Assembly: GCA_026390595.1 (NCBI GenBank)
Contig: JAPLFQ010000010.1
Span: 62,001 to 126,000 of the forward strand
Direction: 5' to 3'
Source of the DNA: Ignavibacteriales bacterium
GTDB lineage: Bacteria; Bacteroidota; Ignavibacteria; UBA10030
DNA: 64,000 bases
The position numbers and the translations under genes are program-made. Position 1 is the stretch's first letter, and each line of letters starts with the position of its first letter. Of the stretch, positions 40,624 to 50,593 are shown piece after piece. A model generated the notes under the pieces. The model searched no databases. It was not told where the DNA came from and worked only from the letters and a program-made list of their open reading frames with translations.

Positions 40624-43600
40624 TCATTCCTTCCCTTCCACAATCTTGATTTCTTCTTCCGTCAATCCATACAGCTCGTAAACAGCCTCATCAATCTGAC
40701 GATCAAGGCTTTCGCATTGTAATTCCAGTCGATTCTTTTCGGCATCGGTTTTTGCTCCTGCAAGCTTCTCCTTCGATTGAAGCATTTCATTGGCAAGTTT
40801 CACTATCTGATCGTGCGCTTGTTTGTCTCTTGGATCTTCCAGATCCACGGTCCTAATTGGAAGTTTCAGAAGGTACTTGTTCTCAAAGGACCAGAAGTTA
40901 CCTCGCAGCGCCGTTGAGATATTCTTGATTACAAAGAACGTCAGGCTCGAATTCAATATGGCCAAGAGGAATTCATAAGAGGCTTTAGCTTCATGCTTAA
41001 GCACAATTCCATACGCCCCGCTGACCCCCGCACTGAAAACAAAGTCACCGCGATCGTCCAGTCCGAAGGAACATTTGAAAGCATTAAAGGGCGTAAGAAT
41101 CTTCCTATGCCAAAGAATCTTCATGTTCTGAGGTCTGCTATAGCACCACCAATTCTTCCCGAACCTCCCCTCTTCTCTTTGATTCAAGATCTTCTTGTTC
41201 GCTGAATCGTTTAGGTATTGCCAAGTCAATGGAAATTCTTTTGCCATATGTTCAGCGGACAACAATGTCGCGTTACTGTCGTATGGAAAAATTGTCACTT
41301 CATTGGCTTCGCGGTGAATATTGTATCTCCTTATGAACTTGCCCTTTACATAGGTTCGTAGAATCCCGGCTTCTAGATCAACTTCCCTATCGAGAGATTC
41401 GGAATAGCAGCGGCATTTGCCTGTGCCTCTCGTCAGAAGCTTCAAAATGAAGACATTGTCAGCACCCGCCTTGGGTCCCTGGAAGATATTTGTTGTGAGA
41501 TCGCCCAGCCTTGGAAGTGCACTTAGTCTTCCGAATATGTTCTCAGATTTCAAGTCCTGAATCAACCAATCCTGCTCGCTCCATTTTCCAATTGCAATCT
41601 TCTCAAATTGCGGATTGAGAAGGAACCTTTCCGGCGCTTCATCTCCCTGAAGCTTTGCAACCTCGATTGATTCGTGATAATCTTTCATTAGAAACAGGAG
41701 ACACGTATAGGTTGTTGCCCCTTCAAAAACTTGGTGATCACCAAAGTGAATCGCTCTCGAGACCAGTTTGTTTTTCCACAAGAAATCTCTCAGTCCTACG
41801 CCGTAACCAGAATTGAAAAACTTGTAAGGAAGAATATAACCCACTAGGGCTCCACTCTTCGATGTAGCGGCTGCTTTCTCGACAAAAGCTACATAAATAT
41901 CATAGTTACCACTCTTTGCGCTCTCATAGTGCGATTTCAAGTAATGGACAGTTATTGGATCGTTCTCTGTTATCGCCTGAATCTTGATGTACGGCGGGTT
42001 GCCAACAATTGCGTCAAATCCTCCTCGCTTCATGACTTTCCGAAACACCTCATTGAAGTTCATCGGCTTCAACTTCGCCTCATCCACATTCGAGAACAAT
42101 GAACCCTCAGCGATATCACGCCCGATAAGCGAGTTTCCACATACAATATTCTGCTTCAAATCAGGAAGAATCGTTTCCTTGAACAGCCCAAACTGATGAG
42201 CATCGCTCATCGTCGCATCTTCGAGCAGCTTCAGATACAACGAAAGCTGCGTCACCTCCGTTGCCTGGAAATCTATGTCCACTCCGTAAATATTGTTAAG
42301 GAGAATCTCCTTTTTCTTCTTCAGCGTGAGCTGTAGATGCCCGTCACGCTCAAAGACCTCATCCGGCTTCGCTTTCTCCCGGTTCGCCTCATAATAGCGA
42401 ACGTGATAGTCGAGCAGTTGGGCATACACTTCGATCAGGAATGAGCCCGAGCCGCAAGCGATGTCTGCGAAAGCCATCGGCGCAATCTCGGCGGGAGTCT
42501 TGCCTTCGATGAGCTTCCCCACAGTCTCTTTCACGATGTACCGAACGATGTACTCGGGAGTATAATAAACGCCCCCCGCCTTGCGCACCTCTGGTTTCTC
42601 CTCGACCTTTACCCGCTTATCGGTTGCATGCACGACCTTCCCGAGAAAGCGCTCGTAGATGCTGCCAAGAATTGAAATCGGTATCTGGTTGAAATCATAC
42701 GGCGATGCCGGGTCGGCCAGCTCGGCGCAGATCCCGGCAAACGTCTTCTCCTCTGCTGGTCCAAACGTAATCTCGTCGAGTATGCGATGCGGCTTGAAAA
42801 CAAGTCCGTTGTATTTCGGCTCGTATTTCTTGCAGATATTAACGAAGGCCTTCCGCGCCGATTTCTGCCCCTTGATGCCGATGATTCCCTTCTCTTCGAT
42901 CCCCTTATCCTCGAGGAAGCGAATGAACACAAGCCGGTCAATGGTTCGCTGAACGGCTTCGGTGAGCTCCTCTCCGTCCAGTTTGTCGTCCGCTTTCTTG
43001 AATGCTTTTGCGAGCGTCGACCGGTACGCATCAAGCTCTTCCAGAAACGCTTCATCGACGGCCTGGTACGCGCCTCTGGAGGCTCCTTTCTGTCCGCCTT
43101 TGCCGCGGGGCTTGGGCAATTCTGCAGCCCGCTTTTCGATCGAGCCTGCAGCAACCGCCTCCCGTGAAAAGAGGTAATTGATATAGGCGAACGTATCTGC
43201 GTCCGCGTAGTCGGCATAGTGGAAGGAGGCCACTTTGCGGTTCAATGCATCGTTGATGTCCGGCTTGAAGCGGCAATCGAGGATGTGGAATTCCTCAAAG
43301 TCTGTCAGCACGGCAAGCGGGGTTTTGGCGTTCCAGGCGTAGCGGATCGCCTGATAATAGTCGTCGCGGTTGGCAAGGTTGCGGGAGGGCTTCTTTGCCT
43401 CGACAAAGAACTTCGGATCACGGAAATTCGGGTTGAGGAAGAACGCATAGTCGGCTCTCCTTTGCGACGATCCGGCCATCTTCACTTTGTTTTCAATGTG
43501 GACTTCCTGCTCGTATGGATTTTTCTGTTTCTCGTGTGTGACATCCCAGCCCAGCGCCGTGAAAAACTTATCGATGAAATCCTGGCGTACCTGAGATTCC

Positions 43601-43683
43601 TGATAGCCCGGCGCGAGGTAAGCGCTTTCCTGCGCCTTGAAATCGGTCACGAGTCGCTTTACTGCATCGAATGCTCGGTCCAT
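40624..43683 (-). CDS. Type IIG restriction-modification enzyme (Eco57I-like)
   Basis: A 1019-residue single-chain restriction and methylation enzyme. The N-terminal nuclease core has RADYAFFLN...KFFVEAKKP (about residues 75-100, PD-(D/E)XK). A helical linker leads to the methylase with DIACGSGSF (about 405) and VGNPPYIK (about 558), the N6-adenine motif. The C-terminal part (about 650-950) is the target recognition domain, ending in a coiled-coil tail. Length and order fit type IIG/Eco57I enzymes that need no partner. It is bounded by intergenic repeats and the mobile mystery pair, so it probably came as accessory DNA. Recognition site unknown. Confidence 0.92.
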   Translation of the reverse strand: MDRAFDAVKRLVTDFKAQESAYLAPGYQESQVRQDFIDKFFTALGWDVTHEKQKNPYEQEVHIENKVKMAGSSQRRADYAFFLNPNFRDPKFFVEAKKPSRNLANRDDYYQAIRYAWNAKTPLAVLTDFEEFHILDCRFKPDINDALNRKVASFHYADYADADTFAYINYLFSREAVAAGSIEKRAAELPKPRGKGGQKGASRGAYQAVDEAFLEELDAYRSTLAKAFKKADDKLDGEELTEAVQRTIDRLVFIRFLEDKGIEEKGIIGIKGQKSARKAFVNICKKYEPKYNGLVFKPHRILDEITFGPAEEKTFAGICAELADPASPYDFNQIPISILGSIYERFLGKVVHATDKRVKVEEKPEVRKAGGVYYTPEYIVRYIVKETVGKLIEGKTPAEIAPMAFADIACGSGSFLIEVYAQLLDYHVRYYEANREKAKPDEVFERDGHLQLTLKKKKEILLNNIYGVDIDFQATEVTQLSLYLKLLEDATMSDAHQFGLFKETILPDLKQNIVCGNSLIGRDIAEGSLFSNVDEAKLKPMNFNEVFRKVMKRGGFDAIVGNPPYIKIQAITENDPITVHYLKSHYESAKSGNYDIYVAFVEKAAATSKSGALVGYILPYKFFNSGYGVGLRDFLWKNKLVSRAIHFGDHQVFEGATTYTCLLFLMKDYHESIEVAKLQGDEAPERFLLNPQFEKIAIGKWSEQDWLIQDLKSENIFGRLSALPRLGDLTTNIFQGPKAGADNVFILKLLTRGTGKCRCYSESLDREVDLEAGILRTYVKGKFIRRYNIHREANEVTIFPYDSNATLLSAEHMAKEFPLTWQYLNDSANKKILNQREEGRFGKNWWCYSRPQNMKILWHRKILTPFNAFKCSFGLDDRGDFVFSAGVSGAYGIVLKHEAKASYEFLLAILNSSLTFFVIKNISTALRGNFWSFENKYLLKLPIRTVDLEDPRDKQAHDQIVKLANEMLQSKEKLAGAKTDAEKNRLELQCESLDRQIDEAVYELYGLTEEEIKIVEGKE

Positions 43684-43995
43684 GTGATCTCTATCCTTAT
43701 GATGAGAAGCTGTCTCAAAAACATACTAGCAGGTTGTTGAAATTCATATTTCAATTGACAGAATCAAACCGCCAAGTCCCGCTCTCGGATTCCGCTCATA
43801 AGCGGGATTCAGAAAGCGAAACCGCAGAGAGACGCAAAGTCATTGTTTTTGGAATAGAATCACCACTCATTTTTTTCTTGGCGCCTCTTGGCGTCCTTGC
43901 TTGCCCCGAACGATGTTGGTTCGGGGGCGGTTCATCTTATTCTTTGAAACTAGAATTTCAACAGCCTGCCAGAGGTTATCTCAAAAACCTTCAAA

Positions 43996-44132
43996 GTCAT
44001 TGCGAGCGATGCCCCGCAAGGGCGAGCGAAGCCTGCCCGCCTCCGCGAATCGAAGAGGGCAGGCGGGCAATCTCACCAACGTATGCCGGGGCAAAAGAGA
44101 GATTGCTTTGGCAAGAAACGCCTCGCAATGAC
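43996..44132. repeat. Long imperfect palindrome of the GTCATTGCGAG type
   Basis: GTCATTGCGAG at 43996-44006 is matched by its complement CTCGCAATGAC at 44122-44132. Inside, GCAATCTC and AGATTGC also face each other. Palindromes with these ends are dispersed in many bacterial genomes. It lies in the 640-base gene-free region between the type IIG gene and the Fic gene; no gene is seen there on either strand. Confidence 0.65.
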
Positions 44133-44200
44133 GCGGTTGGCGTTTTTGAGATGGGCCCTAGTGGCCCATCTCGTAAGCACCTTGAATAATTTGAGATGTC

Positions 44201-44267
44201 ACTCCTGACGGAGTTCTCAGAAGACAGCTTGTTTTCAGATCAATGTACATCTCGTCCCTGACGGGAC
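44201..44267. repeat. Two short REP-like hairpins
   Basis: ACTCC-TGAC-GGAGT (44201-44214) and GTCCC-TGAC-GGGAC (44254-44267). Both have a 5-bp stem and the same TGAC loop. On the other strand the first reads ACTCC-GTCA-GGAGT, the same core as hairpins in the repeats around the RAYT gene at 60-61.7 kb. Confidence 0.55.
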
Positions 44268-44326
44268 TTCTTCAGACAACTTCAGAGACAAGATACTAGA
44301 ATTGCTTTATCTGCAGGGTCCTGGTC

Positions 44327-44923
44327 TTATGACCTCGCAAAAGCAACGAGCGGGGCGATTGTTCCACCGTCTGCTTCGCGTATCGCCGACAGATATACAC
44401 TTCTTGGATCACCCTGCTTCACAAGATTTGCACTTCCCCAGGTAAAGACGGGGCGATCGAGGAGGTGACTCACAAGAATGTCTGCCATCAGGCGTGAGTG
44501 CCTTCCATTGCCGTTGGAGAAGCAATGAATGCTCACAACCCTGTGGCTGAAGCGGACGGCGATCTCGTCTGCAGGAAAAGTGATATTGTCGAGCCAGAAC
44601 GCTGTGTCGTCCAGAAGTTTGCGGAGCTCGATTCCGATTTCTTGTTTATCCACGCCGATGTTCTTGTTTGTCTTACGAAATTCTCCTGCCCATCTCCATA
44701 CCTCATCGTACATCCGGCGATGCAGTTCCTTCACAAAAGACTCACTCAGCAGAGTTTCACGGCTCAACGATCTTCGTATCGACCACTCAACCGCTTTCTC
44801 GATGTTCAGCTGCTCGAACTCGTCAAGTTCGCCACGCGTGGTAACGGACTTTACGAGGAGTCCTTCTCTTTCGTCCTCTTCCAGCGGCGTCTGGCCATTG
44901 GTGATGTCAAAATCTAGTCCCAT
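44327..44923 (-). CDS. Mobile mystery protein B (Fic/DOC domain)
   Basis: A 198-residue protein with a Fic motif HCFSNGNGRHSRLMAD (about residues 140-155), matching HxFx(D/N)GNGRxxR with Asn at the acidic position. Fic enzymes usually transfer AMP or another phosphate group to a protein hydroxyl. The Arg/Glu-containing N-terminal helix typical of the mobile mystery B family is present (SIRRSLSRETLLSESFVKELHRRMY). The start overlaps the end of the HTH partner by ten bases, so they are co-translated. Together they resemble a mobile toxin-antitoxin-like pair, but the activity is not established. Confidence 0.88.
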   Translation of the reverse strand: MGLDFDITNGQTPLEEDEREGLLVKSVTTRGELDEFEQLNIEKAVEWSIRRSLSRETLLSESFVKELHRRMYDEVWRWAGEFRKTNKNIGVDKQEIGIELRKLLDDTAFWLDNITFPADEIAVRFSHRVVSIHCFSNGNGRHSRLMADILVSHLLDRPVFTWGSANLVKQGDPRSVYLSAIREADGGTIAPLVAFARS

Positions 44924-45384
44924 AAATATTTTGGCATCTCCCTTTTGATTTCGCTTGCCCTCTCTTTGATAGCTTTCGCTATTCGTTCGCCGACGTTTTC
45001 CTGATCCTCCAGTTTCATGCTCTGAGAAGTGCGCGTGACTATCTCGCTGGCAACCTGGAGCGCACGTTTTTCTATCAGCTTCTCGAGGGACTCTCCGCAC
45101 GGCACGAATCCGTAGACGAGTTTCATATCCAGGGCTCTGCCCGCCTCGCGCAGAGATTTGATTGTGATGGACCCGCTTGACTCGGCCCTTTCGAGGTCGT
45201 TCACTGTCTGCGCTGTTTTTCCGATCCTCTTTCCGAGTTGTCTCATCGACATTCTCATGGCGGTCCTGATCGTGTGTATCCACCCTCTCTGCGGGGTTTC
45301 TACGGTCTCAACAGGTGCGAATCTCTTCATTTTCTTCTCGAGTTGATCGATCAGAAGTTTCTGTTTTGGTATTTTTGAAGCCAT
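44914..45384 (-). CDS. Mobile mystery protein A (HTH)
   Basis: A 156-residue DNA-binding protein of the mobile mystery A family: QRGWIHTIRTAMRMSMRQLGKRIGKTAQTVNDLERAESSGSITIKSLREAGRALDMKLVYGFVP is an Xre-type HTH followed by a family-specific segment. GAGGGTGAC precedes the start at 45384; the longer frame to 45588 would run through the operator region. It probably represses its own promoter at the palindromes 30-105 bases upstream and may neutralise the Fic partner. Confidence 0.88.
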   Translation of the reverse strand: MASKIPKQKLLIDQLEKKMKRFAPVETVETPQRGWIHTIRTAMRMSMRQLGKRIGKTAQTVNDLERAESSGSITIKSLREAGRALDMKLVYGFVPCGESLEKLIEKRALQVASEIVTRTSQSMKLEDQENVGERIAKAIKERASEIKREMPKYLWD

Positions 45385-45413
45385 GTCACCCTCAATTGTT
45401 CCATTGAAATTAA

Positions 45414-45490
45414 GGCTATAGCCTGAAACAAGCAAGTCAATTTTATGGCTATAGCCATAAGAAAATAAGATGGTTTTATGGCTAAAACCA
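45414..45490. promoter_or_regulatory. Palindromic operator array upstream of mobile mystery A/B
   Basis: Three related palindromes: GGCTATAGCC (45414-45423), TTATGGCTATAGCCATAA (45443-45460) and TGGTTTTATGGCTAAAACCA (45471-45490). All contain a GGCT(A) half-site. They lie directly upstream of the HTH gene, where its own product is expected to bind. Confidence 0.7.
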
Positions 45491-45688
45491 GAAATAAGGA
45501 TAACGTATACCGCTATACGCATAGTAATCCCAAGGAAATCAAGGCAGACCTTAGGACGGGTATCCTGTTTCCCCGCGTTTGCTTTCAAACATGAGGAGTG
45601 CTAGATTCCTCCGCCGGAATTCTTGACATACCTTTCACGCGACCGGCGAACCAGCCACCACCGTATCCAATCATCATCACGAGGGCAC

Positions 45689-47500
45689 ATGAAACTCCCT
45701 TCCATCACCCAGGCCGTGCGCGATGCACGCCTCACGTTCGTTCGTTTCCCTTTGGTGATCACAGATGCCTTGATCGGAACGGTCGCAATGTTGATCCTGA
45801 TAGATCATGAGCAGCCCCCGAATCCATCCTTCCTTTTCCAGGTGGTGTCTGCCGCTGTTCTGGGCTTTCCTCTCCTCGCCTGTCTGGCCATCACGGCCGA
45901 AAAAAAGAAGTGGGGCAAATCGATTTCACTTGGTGCCCAGTTCGTAGGCCTGGTCCTGGTGGCGCTATATTCGCTTTCGGTTCCTCAGGATCTCATCAAC
46001 GCACCGGCAATCCACATGATCCGCATGGCACTTCTGGGGACGGGACTGGTTCTGGCCGCGCTCGTGGCTCCGTACATGTTGACAGGAAGCGTGCATGGAT
46101 TCTGGCAGTACTGCAAGACGATTGTGCTCAGACTTCTCATCGCTTTTCTCTACGCCGTGGTTCTCTGGATAGGACTTGCCCTTGCACTCGCTGCCCTCAA
46201 CAACCTGTTCGGAGTCGAAATCCCGGGGAGACGCTACTTCGAACTCTGGGTGGCACTCCAGGGGATCTTCACGCCCTGGTTTTTCCTGGCGGGCATGCCC
46301 GATGATCTTAACGAACTGGACACGCTGACCGAGTACCCGAAAGGGCTCAAAATCTTTTCTCAATACATTCTTCTTCCTCTCGTCCTTACGTACCTTGTTA
46401 TTCTCTACGCATATCTGGGGAAAATTCTACTCGCGTGGGATTGGCCTCAGGGCTGGGTCAGCGCTCTCATACTTGGATTCATCAGTACCGGCTTGTTCTC
46501 CATCGTACTCCTCCACCCGATCAACGGCCGGACCGAAAATGTCTGGATCAACACCGCTTCCCGATGGTTCTTTGTTGTCATCATTCCTCTTATCATCATG
46601 CTTTTCCTGGCAATCTGGCGGCGTGTGTCTGAATATGGCGTCACCGAGGGGAGATATCTCGCGATTGCGCTTGGGATATGGCTTTGCATCATCGTGGTGT
46701 ACTTCATCATCAGCAAGGCGAAAAACATCATGATGCTGCCCGCTTCCCTCTGCCTCGCGTCGTTTCTTGTGACCTTTGGCCCGTGGAGCACGTTCGCCGT
46801 CTCGGAGCGGAGTCAGATTGCGCGCCTTCAGGACTTGCTGACGAAGAACAAGATTCTCGTCAATGGTTCGGTCCACGCACAGCGCGACTCGATCCCATTC
46901 GAGGACACGAAACAGATTAGTGCGATCATCTCGTATCTGCATGACATTCATGGGTACAGCCGGATTCAGCCCTGGTTCGCGCAAAGTCTGCTGAAAGACT
47001 CAGGCGGCTCCCTGTCGGCCTACCAGGATCCCGCAGGGATCGCGAAGCTCATGGGCGTTGAGTATGTCGAGGTGTGGAGAACCGGAGGGGGAGGAATGAT
47101 GGTCTTCTTCACCGACAAGGAACGCCCGATGGAGATCGGCGGCTACGATCAGATGTGGCGCGGCCAGCGTTTTATTGCCGGCGAAACGAAATCCGTTTCA
47201 AACGGAACCATTCGTTACCGTCTGGATGCCGGGATGAATTCCGTGACGATCTTTGCCCCGGGCGATGGAACGCCGTCAGACTCGCTCGTGGTTGATCTCG
47301 GTCCTGCGATCGACGGACTTGTGAAGAGCTACGGCTTCGGCAACAACAACCGGGTGGCACCGGAGAAAATGAGTGCGGGTGCCGCCAACGAGCACTTCAA
47401 GGTCAAAGTGAATCTGACGTTTCTGAGGATCGAGCGAAAGGCGGGAGTGTTGAAGCCGATGGCGTACGACGGGGATATCCTCTACACGATTGGCCGGTGA
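45689..47500 (+). CDS. DUF4153 membrane protein
   Basis: A 603-residue integral membrane protein with about ten to twelve hydrophobic segments in its first 370 residues, including the conserved GIFTPWFFLAGMP region, and a soluble C-terminal part (about 400-600) of beta-rich character. This is the DUF4153 layout. The family role is not known; genomic neighbours in other bacteria are variable. GAGGG precedes the ATG at 45689, better than the upstream start at 45623. Confidence 0.82.
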   Translation: MKLPSITQAVRDARLTFVRFPLVITDALIGTVAMLILIDHEQPPNPSFLFQVVSAAVLGFPLLACLAITAEKKKWGKSISLGAQFVGLVLVALYSLSVPQDLINAPAIHMIRMALLGTGLVLAALVAPYMLTGSVHGFWQYCKTIVLRLLIAFLYAVVLWIGLALALAALNNLFGVEIPGRRYFELWVALQGIFTPWFFLAGMPDDLNELDTLTEYPKGLKIFSQYILLPLVLTYLVILYAYLGKILLAWDWPQGWVSALILGFISTGLFSIVLLHPINGRTENVWINTASRWFFVVIIPLIIMLFLAIWRRVSEYGVTEGRYLAIALGIWLCIIVVYFIISKAKNIMMLPASLCLASFLVTFGPWSTFAVSERSQIARLQDLLTKNKILVNGSVHAQRDSIPFEDTKQISAIISYLHDIHGYSRIQPWFAQSLLKDSGGSLSAYQDPAGIAKLMGVEYVEVWRTGGGGMMVFFTDKERPMEIGGYDQMWRGQRFIAGETKSVSNGTIRYRLDAGMNSVTIFAPGDGTPSDSLVVDLGPAIDGLVKSYGFGNNNRVAPEKMSAGAANEHFKVKVNLTFLRIERKAGVLKPMAYDGDILYTIGR

Positions 47501-47557
47501 TACGTTCTTTCGAACAGAATCTTGATTCGACGACCGCATCATCAAGCCGGCAGGCAA

Positions 47558-50458
47558 CTACTTCTGATTCAACGCCGTCCGCATCATACGAAGGAGAGCG
47601 CTCGCGAGATAAGGTTTCTGTATGAAGAACTCCAGGCCCGCTTTGTCCAGAGCGCTTTTTTCCTCGGGTTGCATGAAACCGCTGGCAAGGATAAACTGAA
47701 CGTTCGGTTTGATCGCACGGATCCTTCGAAACACCTCAATACCGTTCAACTTCGGCAATCCTAAATCTGACAGGACAAGAGCGATTTCGTCTTTGTGCCT
47801 CTCAAAGGTCTCCACACCCTCAATTCCATCACTGGCCAACAGGACGCGATAGCCGCTGGCCTCAATCATCTCCATGGTCGCATCGCTCACCAGGATTTCA
47901 TCCTCGATAAGAAGGATGAGTTCACCGTTGCCGCGAACATCGCCCATACGGGAGACTTGCGGTTCTTTCTGGTTCTCCGGTCCGGGCGCACTGACCGGAA
48001 GATAGATCAGGAACTCCGTTCCTTTTCCGACCTTGCTCCTGACATCGATGAAGCCGCGATGACTTTGCACAATGGCAAAGACAACAGCAAGACCGAGGCC
48101 CGTCCCCTCACCGACCCCCTTCGTTGTGAAAAACGGATCGAAGATATTCTTCAACAACTCATCTCTGATTCCTGTCCCGCTGTCGGCGATGATGACACGA
48201 ACGTACGCGCTGTCATCCCCCGTCTGGAACTTCTCCGGCAGCTCTTCCCCGCGAACAACATCCGATGAGAATGACAGAACGCCGCCGGCAGGCATGGCAT
48301 CTCTCGCATTCACGCTCAGGTTGAGGAACACCTGATGAAGCTGCCCCCAATCACCGATGATCTCCGGCACCCCGGGCTGCACGTCGACCCGGACTACAAT
48401 CGTTTTCGGTAACGTCTCCTCGAGCAGTTTTGTGGTCTCCCGAATTACATCACCGATGCCGAGCGATACCATCTTGGTGTCAGTTTTGCGGGCAAAGGTC
48501 AGCAATTGTCTGACGACATCAGCGCCGCGCTGAGCAGCCGATGATATCGCATGGAGGCGTCGTTCGAGCTTTTCCTTGTTGTCGGGACTGCCAGCGATAA
48601 GGTCTGCATTGCCGATAATTGCAGCAAGGATGTTGTTGAAATCGTGCGCCACTCCACCAGCCAGCAAGCCGATGCTTTCCATTTTTTGCGCTTCACGGAT
48701 CTGCTCTTCGAACTTTCTACGGGCGGTGATGTCCCTGGCGATCCCGAGGAAACCGACAGTTTTCCCATGCCGGATTTCGGGCGTAATGGAAACCTCGGCC
48801 ACAGTCACTCCGCCGTTTTTCGACAGCACCCGAAGTTCCATGGGACCGTGAAACCGACCTGCCAGATTCTCCCGGAATCGTTCGACCGCCCCTGCCACAT
48901 CTTTCGGATGAAGGAATTTCTCCATCGAGGCCCCCTTGCATTCTTCTTCTGGCCATCCTGTGATCTCTCCAAAAGTCCTGTTCGCTGTGACAATCGTTCC
49001 TTCGAGGGAAAGGGTGAACATTGCATCACGGGCGGATTGGAAGAGGTTGCCATATCGCCGTTCGCTCAACCCGAGAGCTTCCGCTGTCTTCTCACGTTCT
49101 GCGATGGCAAGTTCAAGCTCCCGGTTCTTGTGCTGCAATTCTGCGTTGAATGCATCCTTCAATGTCAGCGCATCACGCTGCCCGCGCAGGAGATCCTCCT
49201 TGGCCCGATCTTTTTCTCTCGTCGTAACCGTGATCCGATCTGCAAGCGCGAGAGACCACAGTGTGACGAGGACGACCGTTCCGGCCCAGGCCATCTGACT
49301 CGTGATCGGGTCGCTGGGAATGACAGAAAGGCGGGCCAGGAGATACAGAATAAATCCGATTCCAACCGGGGGCCACGCGATCAGCAGAAAGACTGCCGGT
49401 CTGAATCCTCTCCGCCACGCGATGACTGCAAGTGCGCTCAATGTAGAAACAGCCGTCAGGAACAAGAACGCCAGGACAAATCTTGGCACCGTCCACACCG
49501 TAGTGAAGACCATGAAAATATCGACAGCAAGAAGTACAAGCAGCCAGCGAATGACCCGGTCAGCAAGAGGGAAACTGGTTTTCGTCACGAGAAACGATCG
49601 TGTAAACCAGAAGAGAGCTGCGATTGCCAGAGCGATGAACCCGGGACCTGCGTAGAGGCTGAGAGGATGATTCGGCCAAACGTATTGCTGATTTATTCCA
49701 CGACCGTCGGCATACATTCCTGCGAGCGCGAAGAGAAAGAGTGCAAACGAGAGGTATCCCACGTCGCGCAACATCACGCCCAGGATCAGATTGTACACCA
49801 GCATGATGAGGAGGACGCCGAGAAGAAGTCCAATGATAAGAAGCTCATTGCGGTCTTTGGCACCGAACTCTTCGCTGGCCCAGAGCACAAGCGGGATACT
49901 CACGGGTCCGTCATCCTCAACCCGCAGATACAACGTGGTCTCTTTCCCAAAGGGAAGTTCCGCTTTGAAAACAAGATTGCGGTGCGGGACATCCCGCGAA
50001 CTGAAAGGATACGCGCTCCCGGTCGTCTTGATCGTGAAGCCGGTGCTGTCTTCCCTCGGGACATAATACCGAATGGAGTTCGCCCCGGATCCGGGATATT
50101 CAAGCATCCAACGGTATTCCTTGTCGCTTTCATTCTTCACTTTCAGTCGAACCCAAAAAGCGGACCTCGTGATGCCAAAGTTCGGAACTTCGAAATCGCT
50201 TTTGACGAATCGGCCTGCGAAACCCAGCGAACTCACATCCTGGATTGTCAATGATCGATCTTTGTCTTCGAGATACTCCAGATGCAATCCAAGCCTGTAG
50301 GAACCTTGCGAGTTCGTCAGAATCAAGGGACCGCGATGCTGAGCGTGCAGAACGGGCGGAATCAAGACCCCGAAGACCGATACGATCAGGAGAATCGGGA
50401 CCAAGTGCAGGCCGTGACGATGGAACGCTATCGCAGTGTTGTCTCTCCCAGATTTCAA
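47558..50458 (-). CDS. 7TMR-DISM hybrid histidine kinase with PAS and receiver
   Basis: A 966-residue sensor. After a signal-like segment comes an extracellular 7TMR-DISMED2-type domain (about 40-180; [16 protein letters not shown]), seven membrane helices (about 195-400), a coiled coil, a PAS domain (about 450-575), the His in [14 protein letters not shown], the ATPase ([37 protein letters not shown]) and a receiver with Asp in [13 protein letters not shown]. The frame stays open to 50563, but a TTG at 50458 has GGGGAG five bases upstream and gives a normal N-terminus. DISM domains sense extracellular, probably carbohydrate-like ligands. Confidence 0.88.
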   Translation of the reverse strand: MKSGRDNTAIAFHRHGLHLVPILLIVSVFGVLIPPVLHAQHRGPLILTNSQGSYRLGLHLEYLEDKDRSLTIQDVSSLGFAGRFVKSDFEVPNFGITRSAFWVRLKVKNESDKEYRWMLEYPGSGANSIRYYVPREDSTGFTIKTTGSAYPFSSRDVPHRNLVFKAELPFGKETTLYLRVEDDGPVSIPLVLWASEEFGAKDRNELLIIGLLLGVLLIMLVYNLILGVMLRDVGYLSFALFLFALAGMYADGRGINQQYVWPNHPLSLYAGPGFIALAIAALFWFTRSFLVTKTSFPLADRVIRWLLVLLAVDIFMVFTTVWTVPRFVLAFLFLTAVSTLSALAVIAWRRGFRPAVFLLIAWPPVGIGFILYLLARLSVIPSDPITSQMAWAGTVVLVTLWSLALADRITVTTREKDRAKEDLLRGQRDALTLKDAFNAELQHKNRELELAIAEREKTAEALGLSERRYGNLFQSARDAMFTLSLEGTIVTANRTFGEITGWPEEECKGASMEKFLHPKDVAGAVERFRENLAGRFHGPMELRVLSKNGGVTVAEVSITPEIRHGKTVGFLGIARDITARRKFEEQIREAQKMESIGLLAGGVAHDFNNILAAIIGNADLIAGSPDNKEKLERRLHAISSAAQRGADVVRQLLTFARKTDTKMVSLGIGDVIRETTKLLEETLPKTIVVRVDVQPGVPEIIGDWGQLHQVFLNLSVNARDAMPAGGVLSFSSDVVRGEELPEKFQTGDDSAYVRVIIADSGTGIRDELLKNIFDPFFTTKGVGEGTGLGLAVVFAIVQSHRGFIDVRSKVGKGTEFLIYLPVSAPGPENQKEPQVSRMGDVRGNGELILLIEDEILVSDATMEMIEASGYRVLLASDGIEGVETFERHKDEIALVLSDLGLPKLNGIEVFRRIRAIKPNVQFILASGFMQPEEKSALDKAGLEFFIQKPYLASALLRMMRTALNQK

Positions 50459-50593
50459 GTTTTCTCCCCTTTGGCCAATTCGAAATGGATTGCCATTAAT
50501 CTCTCCATAGCAATTGTCTGAAAAAGATAAACGATTCATTGTATGAAAGCAACTTGACCACAACGCTGGTTTCGGCGCAGGAAGGACAGTCTG

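Noticed and set aside
48551-50254. 567-codon plus-strand ORF
   Set aside because: It is antisense to the 7TMR-DISM histidine kinase gene, whose domains are clear; the plus-strand frame has no recognisable domain.
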